In this document: positions 1 through 11,080 of the stretch, piece after piece
Layout: each line of letters starts with the position of its first letter
Numbering within the stretch: the first letter of the stretch is position 1
Source of the DNA: Nothophaeocryptopus gaeumannii
Lineage: Eukaryota > Ascomycota > Dothideomycetes > Mycosphaerellales > Mycosphaerellaceae
Assembly (NCBI GenBank): GCA_031771865.1
Contig: JASISA010000040.1
Span: forward strand, 930,001 to 994,000
Direction: 5' to 3'
DNA: 64,000 nt
Position numbers and translations under genes: made by a program
Notes under the pieces: model-generated
Seen by the model: only the letters and a program-made list of their open reading frames with translations
Told to the model about the DNA's origin: nothing
Database searches by the model: none

Positions 1-2
1 AT

Positions 3-1070
3 AGTCGCTTCGGCGGCATGGGTGGCATGGGCGGCATGTACGGCGGAGGCATGTATGGCGGTGGGTATGGGATGGGAGGATACGGAGGAGGGATGTACGG
101 ACAACCCGGGATGATGGGACCAAATGGCGAGCAGCAGACTTTGACACAGGCATACAGCAACAGCACGCAGGCTACATTCCAAATGATCGAGAGCATTGTT
201 GGTGCTTTTGGAGGCTTCGCGCAGATGCTGGAGAGCACGTACATGGCGACACATTCGTCCTTCTTCGCGATGGTCAGCGTGGCAGAGCAGTTCGGGAATC
301 TGAGGCAGACCCTGGGCAGTGTACTAGGAATCTTCACAATCATGAGATGGATACGCACGGCCATCGCCAAACTCACCGGCCGCCCACCACCCGCTTCCTC
401 CCAAGACCTAACACCCGCCAACTTCGCGCAATTCAGCGGCCAGCCCGGACCCGACGGCCAACCAGCGGCATCCAAACCCAGCCGGAAACCCTTCATCTTC
501 TTCATCATAGCCGTCTTCGGCCTCCCATATCTTATGGGTAAACTCATCCGCGCCCTCGCAGCTTCTCAAGAAGCCGAACAACAACGCCAACTCGCCAATG
601 CTCCCCATGGTGCAGATGGCCAACAACAGCCCCTCGATCCCAGCAAACTCGATTTCTGCCGCGTAATCTACGATTATACCCCACAAACCCAACCAGGTCA
701 ACATTTCCAAGAAGGCATTGACCTCGCGGTCAAGAAAGGCGATCTCGTCGCCGTGCTCTCGAAAACGGATCCAATGGGTCAGCCGTCGGAATGGTGGAGG
801 TGTAGAGCGCGAGATGGTGGCGTGGGATATCTCCCCTCGCCTTACCTTGAAACGATTCAAAGGAAGCCGGCGCAAGCGCAAATCACGGCCAAGAGCGTAC
901 CTGGCAGCGAGACGAATTCGAGGGTTAATACGATGACGAACAGCATTGCTTCGCAGAGTCGTGCGAATTCGATGAAGATTACGGAGAAGGAGAAGGCGCA
1001 GGCTCCGGCGGTGAAGGGCAAGCCGGGCGATATGGGGATTGAGAGTTTTCAGAAGGGAGCTTTTAATTAG
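3..1070 (+). CDS. PEX13: Peroxin 13 (peroxisomal docking-complex SH3 protein), 5' end outside window
   Basis: The frame is already open at the window edge, so the N-terminus is missing. The visible protein begins with a Gly/Met/Tyr-rich stretch (GGMYGGGYGMGGYGGGMYG), the low-complexity N-terminal region known from PEX13. A conserved amphipathic/membrane part follows (FQMIESIVGAFGGFAQMLES, then FIFFIIAVFGLPYLMGKLI). A C-terminal SH3 domain runs from about FCRVIYDYTPQ to GVGYLPSPYLE, with the ALYDY-like, WW and P-Y positions of the fold. In known fungi PEX13 sits in the peroxisomal membrane, forms the docking complex with PEX14 and recruits the cargo receptor PEX5 through SH3 and the YG-rich region. 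It ends at a TAG at 1068-1070 after a Lys/Ser-rich tail. No intron is visible in this portion. Its 5' exon(s) must lie upstream of position 1. Confidence 0.93.
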   Translation, partial: SRFGGMGGMGGMYGGGMYGGGYGMGGYGGGMYGQPGMMGPNGEQQTLTQAYSNSTQATFQMIESIVGAFGGFAQMLESTYMATHSSFFAMVSVAEQFGNLRQTLGSVLGIFTIMRWIRTAIAKLTGRPPPASSQDLTPANFAQFSGQPGPDGQPAASKPSRKPFIFFIIAVFGLPYLMGKLIRALAASQEAEQQRQLANAPHGADGQQQPLDPSKLDFCRVIYDYTPQTQPGQHFQEGIDLAVKKGDLVAVLSKTDPMGQPSEWWRCRARDGGVGYLPSPYLETIQRKPAQAQITAKSVPGSETNSRVNTMTNSIASQSRANSMKITEKEKAQAPAVKGKPGDMGIESFQKGAFN

Positions 1071-2084
1071 TAGAGGCGAGAGTTGATGATGATCTGTATC
1101 TTGCATAGTGATATCTTTTCGGATTTTGTGATAAGCGCAAGGAGTTTTGTGGAGTTTCTGGAGGGAATGCGTTCGAGCGATCGGTGTAGATACTGGCTCA
1201 CGCGGATGATGGGTTTATGACTTCTTTCGAAAAGTTGCGGAGATATCGGTATGTAGTCTGGCATGAAAAAGCAATTTGGCTCTCGTATGCGAACGGCTGC
1301 TTTCTCCGTGAACAAGCCCGTTGTTGATGCCATTGACAGCGACGTCGCCGGATTTACCGATACGTGGGTGCTCGAGCTGAAAGCTAATGCCGAAGGAAAT
1401 GCTGGACTGATTGCTGCAAAGTCCATCTGGGCGCGTGGGTTGAACTTCCTGTGAGCTTTCCGTGCTCGTCATTGAGGGCCTGATGGACTCTTTACGAGGT
1501 TCCTGTTGAGCAATCTTGCACGGTATCTGATGAGCGGTCTGACGAAAAGCCAGACGGTTGTCCTCTCCAAGGATCAATCGTGCTCGATTTCGATCACATG
1601 AGAACATGAGGTGCTGAAGGAGAATGCATTTGTACCAATTGAAGGTCAACTTCCAGAGCTATTCCCTGGGGTATGTTCAAACGCCCAAAATTTGTATACA
1701 AAGGAAAACGTGTGCTATCGTATCCCCCTCCCTTTTCGCTCAATTCACGCCCATCATGATCTCATTCAGCATAGCCGCGCCTCCGTGCTGCATGTGTGTC
1801 CAAGTGTCCTTATTCTTCTGCTCTTCCTTCAATGCACTCAAGATCTCACGACAAGACTTGTGAGGGACCGTGATGCCGCAGATGCAGGTCCATGCGGTGA
1901 TGTCGAAGAGTCTGCAGTGGGGAGAAGCTCAAGCATCAGCGCTCATGTCCTCTGTGAAGTATGTGTAGAGGTGGGAGAGGTCCTTGGACACTTATCTGTG
2001 AAGTTTTGGGTTGGCGCCATCACCTGATGAGTCACATCAGCCATCTACGTTGAACGTAGTGATGGTATATTAGGGAGGGCCAAC
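1071..2084. other. Intergenic, no supported gene
   Basis: About 1 kb between PEX13 and the 2EXR-type gene. Short open frames exist on both strands (for example 1263-1454 plus), but none shows a recognisable domain, codon pattern or splice structure. It probably holds the PEX13 3' UTR and downstream sequence of the minus-strand neighbour. Confidence 0.6.
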
Positions 2085-3295
2085 TTACTTCATCTTAGCC
2101 TTGAGGTTCGCCTTGAACTTCTCAACCTGCTCATCCGACCACGGCTTCGTAGCCTTGTCCTTCTTGGTATCGTCTTTGAAAGTGAAGGCGTTCTTGCCGA
2201 AGCTGAGAATGTCGACAGCGGCACCCTTCTCGCCCTTGGCGTTGTCGATGGCTTGAAGGAATTTGTACGCATCGGTATGGAACGTTTTAACCGCCTTCAA
2301 CGGGTCACACTCATTGAAGACACCGAGGTCGACGTGCAGGCGCTGCAAGGACTTACACTCGGCGAGGAGGTGCATGGCGTTACGGGCGGAGGTCTTCTGG
2401 TAGGTCTTGATTTCGATGTTGAGGAGGCGGGAGCGGATGGAGGGATCGACTTGGGTGAGGAAGTCCATGACTGTGGCGGTGCTGTCGAAGCGGATGGGCG
2501 TAGAAGACCCGAACTGCTTCCTCGTTGATCTAGAAGGTGTCAGTTATATCACGATGTTAAAGGGAGGTCTGATGAGACCACACCTCCTTGCTGACGTTGA
2601 GGATGCCGACACGGTGCTTCATGGTATTGGCGTACGTCTTGGCGTAGACATCCTTCGTGGTAGAGCGCTTGCCGTCAAGAAAATGCCTTCGCCAACAACT
2701 CCCTTTGAGCCGAAGTAGTAGTTGTAGATACGGTTGCGGACCTCAGCGGAGAGCTTCATGAACTCGAAAGGCTTGGCTGGTCGAATCACGATTGCTTGGT
2801 GACCCTCGAACTCACCCTCGGTGAGCATCACCTAGTCGCGCTGTCAGCAGTGTTGCTTTTGGAAGAAAGTGCGAGATGCATCGAGAGACTGACAGTCTTG
2901 GTGACCGTGAACGGGTCGGACGCGTGCAGCTTGATGAGCTTGCCATAGCCGCCCTTTGTGCGCGACTCAGCTTGAACACCATTTCCAACGCTGATATCGA
3001 TCGGGACCGTAGCGCCTTCCTCCTTCTCAAGCGAAGAGAAGTCGACGGAGGTCTCTTTGGCGCTCTTCGAAGGAGTCTTCTTCGGCGTCTTGGAAGCGGG
3101 CTTCGCTGGAGTCTCAGGCTCAGCTTTGACCTTGGCCTTCGACTTCTCAGGAGTGGCTACTGGCTTAGCCTTCGACTTCTCAGGAGTGGCTGATGGCTTA
3201 GCCTCCGCCTTCGGCTTCTACGAGCTGTCAGTATCTGGAAAAATGCGCGCGAGGCTTGTCGGTGATCACATACAGCAGCGCCCTTTGGTGGCATC
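2085..3295 (-). pseudogene. 2EXR/F-box-like domain protein gene with two apparent frameshifts
   Basis: The start context gives MPPKGAA (ATG at 3293-3295). A GTATGT intron follows, then a Lys/Pro-rich exon 2894-3217 containing two ATPEKSKAK repeats. After a GTCAGT..TAG intron comes an exon from 2831 encoding FEFMKLSAEVRNRIYNYYF, the start of the 2EXR motif common in Pezizomycotina. The frame breaks near 2676-2684: the next residues DGKRSTTKDVYAKTYANTMK are one frame away. After an intron at 2530-2583 the frame INEEAV breaks again near 2500-2515 into FGSSTPIRFDSTATVMDFL and the rest of the domain, ending KANLKAKMK at 2085. The two shifts restore the original register, so they could be compensating indels, assembly errors or a mis-modelled splice. 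The role is unknown; many such proteins are of unclear function. Confidence 0.6.
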
Positions 3296-4735
3296 GTGCG
3301 CGCGTTGTTGAGCTGGTGTGCCGGATTGATGAGGCTTCAAACGTGAGGCGGCTGCTTGTCGTGCTGCAACTTTCGTGACCGGAAAGGTTCTGATGCGCTT
3401 GATGTAGCGCAGATGGTCAGTGGAAGAGACAGATGCCAACTTGTGGATGATGTTGAGTTGTGCAGGAAGTAGTAAGGAAGATGAAGAAGCAAACAGCGAG
3501 TTAGATCATATGTCAGAAGCTCACCTGACGCTAGCTATGAGCGTTTCGCCAATAAGTGAGGTTCTGAAGGCAGCGATGACGGCAGCGAAACGTGCAGGTG
3601 AGCTGTGAAGTTGGCTAAAGATGGCAGTGAAGCAGGTCTTGGCGTCCAGAAACGAGCATGAATGCCAGGAGCGGTCGGCATAGGCAGCTGGTCCATCACA
3701 ATAGATGAGAATGAATGTCTGCTTCGATGCTTGGCCAAGTGCGGCTCTGTTCTGGCGCGTCTTCTGACTTCTGGCATCGCTCTATCGCGCATGGCTCGGT
3801 GTGTCACTCCATGTGGATGATTCCTTTTGCATATGCCGGTCTGGATGTCTGTTCCTGGTTGTTCTGGACATCATATGAAGCTCGAAGATGTCGGCCCATG
3901 GTCGAAGCTTCTCTTCTGATGTAGCATCAAACATGCCATTCGTAAGATACACGCAAGTCGGTGCAGACCTTGTCGCAGACAGCAATGCAGCGAGAGTTTG
4001 GATTCATGAGAGGTCCACAGCATAACTCGCACTTGCGATCAGAGATGTGGTGAGAAGTCGATCGACTTCTGCCCGATGCATGAGCTCTCGGAAAGTCAAA
4101 CCACCCTCATGCTCAGGGCCTAGTATCGCCCGGGTAAGTATGAGTTCCATCTTTTGTACGCCAGCGAATGAGAAATGCGCACCTCTGACTCGCTGGAGAT
4201 CTTGCATGGGTCGAGAGAGGTCCATTCTTGAGTCCGAGGCCGCAGGCGAAGAAGTGCAGTTTGTAAATACCTTGAGCGAAGACCGATGGTGCCTGCGCGA
4301 GATCCTAGGTCTTCTTGGCTTCTTCTTGTTGGCGGTGGCAAGTGATTTCCGTCCACGAGCAAAGCTATGACAATTATTCCGTCCGTTTCGTGAATTGCTG
4401 ATGTCATGTCTCGCTCAACCGATCACCATATGTGCAGCCATCGTCCAAGGACAGGTCGAAAGGTCGTCGCCGCTTCTCATCAGCCTTAACGCGATTTCAG
4501 CAGCGTAAGTGCGCCTTCTTCAGCATAGTAGCGGTTTCTGCCGTGGAAGCAAGAGATGTGCTGTCTCTCGGAATCTGGATCATAGTCTGTAGCCATCCGA
4601 GAGATGAAGTTGGCGCAAGCTCGACGCCAAGACCTGGAACGCGACTTCGGGACGCGACTTCAACTTCAACTTCATCTCGCGATTTCCACCAAGCTGTTGC
4701 ATCCACTCCACAACATCACACTCCACCTCTTCAAC
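3296..4735. other. Intergenic, no supported gene
   Basis: About 1.4 kb between divergently oriented genes (2EXR-type minus, SDC1-like plus), so it must contain both promoters. Open frames here are short and have no recognisable domain on either strand. Confidence 0.55.
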
Positions 4736-5228
4736 ATGGCCGAACCACACACCAACGGCTTCGCCGCTAGCGCAGATGTCGAGATGAAAGAGGAGGCACC
4801 AGCAGAGGTATACAACCCACCAACACCACAAGCACCTACCTAATCTCTCTAACACCTCGCAGACAACCCTCCAAATCGACCCAACAGACCCGCAACCCCC
4901 ACCCCAATCCACTACAACCACCACCTCCTCCCTCCCACCCATCTCCTCCATCCCCGAACACCTCTCAACCATAACCCCCGCCGCAGGCGGCACCTCCACC
5001 CCTCCCACATCCTCCACCGCCGTGCGACCAAGTTCCATGCCACCCCAACCCTCTGCGCGTCCCGAAAAACCAGTTGCGCACGGCGGACCCACACGACAAT
5101 TCCTCAACACGAATATCACTCCCCATCTGTTGGAAGGGATGAAGTATCTGGCGGTATACGAGCCAGAGAAACCTCTGATGTGGTTGAGTGAATTTTTGAG
5201 GGAGAGGAGTAAAGAGGTAGAAGGGTAG
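4736..5228 (+). CDS. Dpy-30 motif protein, SDC1-like subunit of the COMPASS histone H3K4 methyltransferase
   Basis: Two exons: 4736-4807 and 4863-5228, joined in phase 0 across a GTATAC..GCAG intron of 55 nt, give 145 residues. The N-terminal two thirds is Pro/Thr/Ser-rich and probably disordered. The C-terminal end carries a Dpy-30 dimerisation motif: RQFLNTNITPHLLEGMKYLA followed by EPEKPLMWLSEFL. In yeast and animals this motif forms a helical dimer that binds the Ash2/Bre2 subunit of Set1 complexes, so a nuclear role in H3K4 methylation is expected. The protein ends a few residues after the motif, as in the family. The upstream in-frame ATG at 4604 was not chosen because residues before MAEPHTNGF look unlike coding sequence. 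Confidence 0.85.
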
Positions 5229-5970
5229 AAATCCTGACGCTTCTGGTGGGGATGGAGTGGTTTGGGTTGTAGATCCAGCTGCAGCTGCCAGGGTAGCGGC
5301 AGCTAGGGCAAGGACTGGTGTGGGTGCGACTACCTGAAATAATGCGAGCGGCTCGAATGGCGCGATTGGAGAGAGCTGGGCGAACTGGCGGAGGAGGTTG
5401 TGGGAGAATTTGTACGTGACGAAGAGAAAAGATTCGAAGGAGTGAAGATTAAAATGAGGCGGAAGAGTGGGTTATATGCCTTTGGTTTGCATAGCGTTGG
5501 CGTTTAGAAAGGACGAAGGGACACAGGACGAATCGGCCATGGTGCTAGGGAGCTTAGAGGGACCAAAATTATGGAAGATACCCCATTGGCATGATTTGTG
5601 CTCAGAGATCCAGTCGCGCGAGAGCGACCTGGAAACTTGAGCAAAAGTTGCGAATATTTTGGTGGACGTCGTCTATACTGTCTTATGATCATGTGTAGAA
5701 AGGGCTCACTCGCAACATCTCGTCTCATATCTTGTGCTATTCTCTGCTGACTGCATGTCTTCTCTCCGTGCATGTCTGCCTTGCTCTTTTCTCTCATCCT
5801 CTTCTCTGATCCAACGCTCCAAACGCCAAAGATTTTAGAAACATCTGAGCTGTGGATGCCTGAGGGTATATGCAACACCTGAATTCCTGCCCCAACCCTT
5901 GGCCAAATCAACCAAACCGCAAATGCTAGACTCAAAGAGAGCGAGCGAACAACGACAGCCAAAAGTCGTA
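5229..5970. other. Intergenic between convergent genes
   Basis: About 740 bp between the 3' ends of the SDC1-like gene (plus) and the Ran-binding protein gene (minus). A 179-residue minus frame covers part of it, but it has no domain and is not supported. It is most likely 3' UTRs. Confidence 0.55.
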
Positions 5971-7710
5971 TCACATCAGCTCTTTCAGATCCGTGATCTT
6001 GTCGTAGAGCTCGAGGGCATTGATTTGCTTCATCTAGACTCAAGAGTCAGTGCATGTTGCGTTGAATTAAATTGTTGTAGTATGTCTCACCTTCAGCTGC
6101 AGCAATTGCAACTCTGTCTTGTTGTCGATCGTTCCGCTGAAGAACATGTAGCCGCCGGATGGCTTCTCACCAGTCGGCGTGCCAAAATTGAGCTCCCTTC
6201 GCACAGGCGTGTTGAGCAGCACACGATGCGAACCGTCGGCGCGCATAAGTAGTCGTGCTTGTGGTGCTTCGTCGTCATCGTTCAGCGGTCTCCTGACGTT
6301 GAAGCGGAGCACTCCGACACCTCGCTCTCTCCACTCCTTCTTGCTGCTATCGCCCTCGGCAATCGTCCAGTTGTACAGTTTCGCTCGGCAGGTAAACTCG
6401 GTCAGTTCGTCCTCTTCGCCGGTTTCGATGTGTTGTTCGTAGAAGCGCTCATCCTGCTTGTCGCTGTCTTCTTGAGACAGAGGGCTTCTTATTCCAGCCT
6501 TGTCATCATCTTCTTCGCCAGCGTCCTCTTCTTCCTCATCATCTGCCGCTGCTCCAAAAGGCTTCGCGCTCTTAGCCACGCCGCCCAACGGAGCAGTGGG
6601 CTTGCCACTTGCGAAACTTGACAAGCCACCACCTCCAAGGCTGCCGAAGCCGGTTCCACCGATGCCGCCACCGAGTCCACTGCCGAAACCGCCAGATGTT
6701 GTGCCTCCCAACTTTCCAAACCCAGATGCTGACGACCCAAATGCGCTGCCGGTGGATGAAGTGGAGAAAGCAGACTGCTGCCCAAGAGCCCCACCAAATG
6801 CACTGCCGGAGGAAGGCTTGGATTCCTCGTTCTCTCTCGCAGCCAACGGGCTCTTTCCCCCACTGGCAAAACTACCACCAAGTCCAGGTCCGCCCGAGGT
6901 CTTACCAAGAGAACCAAAACCAGAAGATGATGATCCTAAGAGAGCACCGAACCCTGATGCAGCAAATGCGCCTGTTGAGGTTTGTGACTCTGTTCCAGGA
7001 GATTTGCTGCCCGCTAGGGCTCCGAAGGGAGAGGCAGCAGAGGTATTTGCAAAGCCGCTTGTGGAAGGAAATGTTGCTTTTGCAGCTGCCGGTGGATCTT
7101 TCTTCGACTCTTCTGTAGATTCTGCAGTCTTCTCCGCAAGAGCATTCGAGGTGGCCAATCCATTGTCTCCAGGTAGCGCCGTCTCCGTGTCCACAGTCGT
7201 CGAGTGCAGCCGACTTCTCTTAGTTTTCGGGCTCGCCAGTGCTTCCACTGATGTGTCTGTCCTCTTCTCCACACTCAAGTCGGGCGTGCCAGGTCGAGGA
7301 GGCTTCACGGTCCCGTTCGCCTCGTCTACCTCATCCCCACCCTCGCTGCCGACTCTGACTTTCTCGCTGGACTTGCGCTGGCCGTTGTTCAACTCATTCT
7401 CCTCCGCAGTTGTATCTCGTGATCGCTTCTGGGTGTGATTTCGCGCTGGTTGAGACGTCGGGTGGTGTGCTGAGTCTCCGTCTACCTCCTCGTGACTCCG
7501 CTTCTTGTGCAATCGGCCTCTTGGCTCTGAGGATTGATCGATAGCGTCGCCGGTTGGATCGCCACTCGACTCGGCAGGAGCATCTGGTATGCCAGAGTCT
7601 GTCTTTACAGCATTCGGATCTTGAATGTTGGCCTTTTTGAGCTGCTCGCGGACTGGCTTCTCCCCACCTTCTGTGTCTGACAGCAGCCCGTTATCCTTCT
7701 CGCTCGCCAT
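5971..7710 (-). CDS. FG-repeat protein with C-terminal Ran-binding domain (YRB2/HBA1-like)
   Basis: Minus-strand exons 6091-7710 and 5971-6033 are joined in phase 0 (intron GTGAGA..CTAG at 6034-6090) and give 560 residues. The first ~190 residues are acidic and Lys/Ser/Glu-rich with KKRS- and TQKRS-type basic patches that could act in nuclear import. Residues ~200-380 are Gly/Ser-rich with many FG dipeptides (SSGFGALLG, SAFGGALGQ, SGFGKLG, TGFGSLGG), as in FG proteins that bind transport receptors. An acidic stretch (DDEEEEDAGEEDDD) precedes a RanBP1-type domain with CRAKLYNW, WRERGVGVLRFNV and ARLLMRADGSHRVLLNTPV. Yeast Yrb2 and fission yeast Hba1 have this layout and act with Crm1 in nuclear export. 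NUP50/NUP2-type proteins are an alternative. The final exon (MKQINALELYDKI..) completes the domain. Confidence 0.88.
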
Positions 7711-10700
7711 GTTGTGCGCCGTCGGTATGTGGGTTCGAGGGAAGGTGGCTCGTCTCGCAGAAAGTCTCGCTGGTCTCGTGCAATTTCTTTAAGCAGTCGT
7801 CGGAGGATGCCCTGAGCAGTAAGTGCCTGTGACCGCTCGTGATTGAGGTGAAGTCGGCAATTGCTCGCTTGTGTTGAAGCTGGCCAATGACAGAGCGGAG
7901 TGGCCTGCTTCCTGAGATTTGGGCTTTGAGAGCGTTAATCTCGCGGTCGAGGCCGTGCGTAGACGCGAGTGTAAGACGATGGGTAAGTGCGAAATGGAAA
8001 GGCTTGCTCGTAACCGCCGGTGGTGCCTTGTTCGAGCTCCTGGAAAGCGCGGTCTGATGCAGAACTCCTTATCACGACTCAGGCTTGCTCGAAGCGGATG
8101 GTCGTGAATGAGAAGATGTGGAAGGCAACGTGAGAAAGCGGCGGTGGTGTACCAAGGGATTTGGCCAACGTATACTATCCAAAGAGAAGAGGAGTCTCAG
8201 TGCAGAAGATCGGTGCGTGGTGTAATTGACACTTCTCGCGTCTGTACTTGCGGACCAGCTCATCGGGTCAACAATCAACTCCATGATGAGGAGCAGTTCA
8301 TTCAATGTTCATCCACATTTGACGACTATATTCATTTACCACGCGCTTACAGATCCACCTGCTGCACATCAAGAACCGATCTCGACATGATGCTCCCGAA
8401 CGAGACCTGTAGTGCATTTGCACGCTACCCGACAGCGTCGACTCGGCACGATTGAGTCGTCTTCACCAACAAGCTTGGCTGATCCCGACTAAGACTAAGT
8501 AAGCGAATCGAAGACTCATAAGCTCTGAATGCCTCGTCGCTGAGGTTCTTTCTCCAACTTCCGTTTCCTTATGTCAACATCTCACGCATGGCTTACAGTA
8601 CCTGGAAGTACCCATTGAGGTTGATCGTAGGAGCTCGGTAATGTCAAATTGCCAACCTATGCAGTTCATACACGGTTTTTTGCAACGCCGGGAAGTGAGT
8701 GAATTCTCTAAACACATTTTGGATGCGGCTGAAAGCCTGGGCTCTGGTGCAAGAGACGAGGCACTTCTATCCACCCCACAATAGGATTACCGAACTCGAT
8801 TTTGCGGCGCGCTGGATCTGCCACCCACATGAGACCATGCCTATTAACCACGGTATTTCGGTCAACAGCTGGCGCGAGGAGGACGGACAAAGCTCCTTGC
8901 CGTCGTCTTTCTCCTCGATCGTTTTTGAGCTCACCATGTTGAAGGAGACTCAAGGAGCATACGTTTAATTGCACCTCTCGAAATATCAGAGAGCCCCTGC
9001 TTCTTCAAGTGCAGCGCTCGCTCCGTCATCGTGGACGCACTCACGTTGGACAAAGTAGCTTGATGATGTGAGCGAAGGGGCAACGATCTCTGTCGAGCTC
9101 CCTCGGCGGACCAAGCGCTGTACAATAATCGTGTTGATGGTACTGATGATGGTCTGACGCGAGGCATTGGTACGTTCGGCTCAAGACTCTCCCGATGAAG
9201 AATCATTCGTGTCGTCTGGACTGCGAAACAGCGTCAGCCATGCTCGCCTGGAGAGAATGGAGAGGAAGAGCAAGATTCAAGTCCGATTGATCAGTGATTG
9301 TTACTGGCGCTTCTAAGAGACCCGAGGACAAAAAGAACGGCCGTAAAGCATAGTGACATGATGTGCTGAAGTACTGTTTCTTCCAGCACTCAACCGCCGC
9401 TGAGCCAGTAACAGCTTAGCGGCCTCCAACGGTGAGCTTCCCAGGATCATCTTTCTTCTTCTGAAGAGCAACTCGCAAGATTATAGTTTGGCTGACTGGA
9501 CTTACGACAAGAAGCGAGCGGAGTAGAAGTCGGAGGCTTGCAGCTTGCGCAATCGTGGAACTCGCTCCTTCCGGAAGCAGAACCTTACCTGCGATTCCAC
9601 CTGAGGCTGCAACACTCACGATTACCATGCAGATTCGTCGTCTCAGAAATCCAAAACAAAGCAGAACGGCGCACCCATCTATTACTACTATCAGTCATCG
9701 GTTTTCGGGCCCTGATCCTCCCGAAAATATCAAAAGCTCGCATTCCCAGGTTAAGCCCACACACACCCACCAAATCCTCTGCAGTCCACCTGCATCACTA
9801 ACACACGCTGCGGAGCTACGATCTCACGGCATGTTACAGGCACAGTAACTGCTCCACAGCGTGAAAAACAGCTCAGGCATAACAAGCCTCTGGGAAGACA
9901 TGAGATGTTGCTGTCCGGATCCTGTGCTGTGGCAGTTGTCCGCAAGCCCGACAGCGAGCAAACACCTTGGAGAGTAGAACTTGGCGAGGAACCGCCGCCG
10001 TGTCAGCTTGTCGAGCACAATCGTCATGCTTGGCGGTTTAGAAGATGTCTGAAGGCTCGCTGTACGAAGTGTAGTGTGAGCGGTAGAAGTGAGGCTCATG
10101 TTTAAACAAGCAAGCGACGTTGCTCGGCTCCAAAGGCAAGGAGCCCTAGAAATCCGAGAAGGCGTGTTGATTCGTCAGATCGTGTATCGTCGGGAGGCGG
10201 AAAAGTATCTTCCCCCAGAATCCTGGACTCGCCGAGGCGCCTGGCCGCTGCAACGGCGAGAGGTTCCTGTCAGTTTCACCGTTCGGCTCTGGATCTGCAC
10301 TCTATCCGTCCCCACGCACGACCTCAGTTACAATCGTCAACAAAGTATTCTGATTGCACCAAGATACCCGGAAAGCTGCCTCATCTTGGCTGCTTGATAT
10401 TGTGATACGTCTAGGCTGACTACACACCATGCCAGGATTTTGCTCCGTCGCCCCCACCGCTGAACGATGCTCGGGCGAACCGCAAAGCCGAATGAGAATT
10501 TCGGTCCACCGGGCTGGTGGTCGAATTCATGGCTAGCAGCTCCCAAGGCAGAAAGCGGCTCTCTGCATTCTGTGGGCAACGTGGCCGGCCGATTCGCGCA
10601 CCAAAAGCACCATTTCTGATCGCACAATAGACGTCCCGTACGACTGGGCAGAGAACAAAGAAGGTACGGCATATCTGCTACTGCAGAATGCGGGGCAGCA

Positions 10701-11080
10701 ACAGGTAATCACAGCAGACAACGAATCCTATCTCAAGGCTGTGCCCTGTACACCGATGTCACCCCGATGCGGGACATGGCTATCTGGTGAGACTACGATC
10801 GGGAGCCCGGGAGCTGGCAACTGCTTGTTCCATGAGCTTTGACCGCTATCGCGTCTTTTGACTTTAGGCATGCTCTCTTGGAAACACATGGCATTCCACG
10901 TTCTACCGGACGTATTCCTTTTTTTAACGCCGCCCGCCGTTTGTCATTTCTTCACTCCTGCAGCTACAAGAGTGACATCCTGCCCGTTTCCTCTTTGGAG
11001 CATGTTTCATTTCCCTTGACATTCTGGATCTGGCTGTTTGAAGATCTCATCGTTGCTGGATCTACATTCCACATACGACG
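7711..11080. other. Long gene-poor stretch upstream of the ABC transporter
   Basis: About 3.4 kb without a gene I can defend. It must contain the promoter of the Ran-binding protein gene (near 7711-7900) and that of the ABC transporter (before 11081). A C/T-rich stretch with a T run (10917-10926) lies about 155 bp before the transporter start. Small frames such as 9416-9628 minus have possible splice signals but give introns too short to trust. Confidence 0.5.

Noticed and set aside
408..1106. 232-residue minus-strand frame opposite PEX13
   Set aside because: Arg/Leu-rich shadow of the PEX13 coding strand without any domain.
5504..6043. 179-residue minus-strand frame downstream of the Ran-binding protein
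   Set aside because: Overlaps the last exon of that gene in another frame and has no recognisable motif.
6500..7438. 312-residue plus-strand frame
   Set aside because: Pro/Ala/Ser-rich antisense of the FG-repeat region of the Ran-binding protein; composition explained by the real gene.
9416..9628. Possible small spliced minus-strand gene ending KKKDDPGKLTVGGR
   Set aside because: GTAAGG and GTAAGT donors are present, but the second intron would be only about 34 nt, and I recognise no family; not enough to call.
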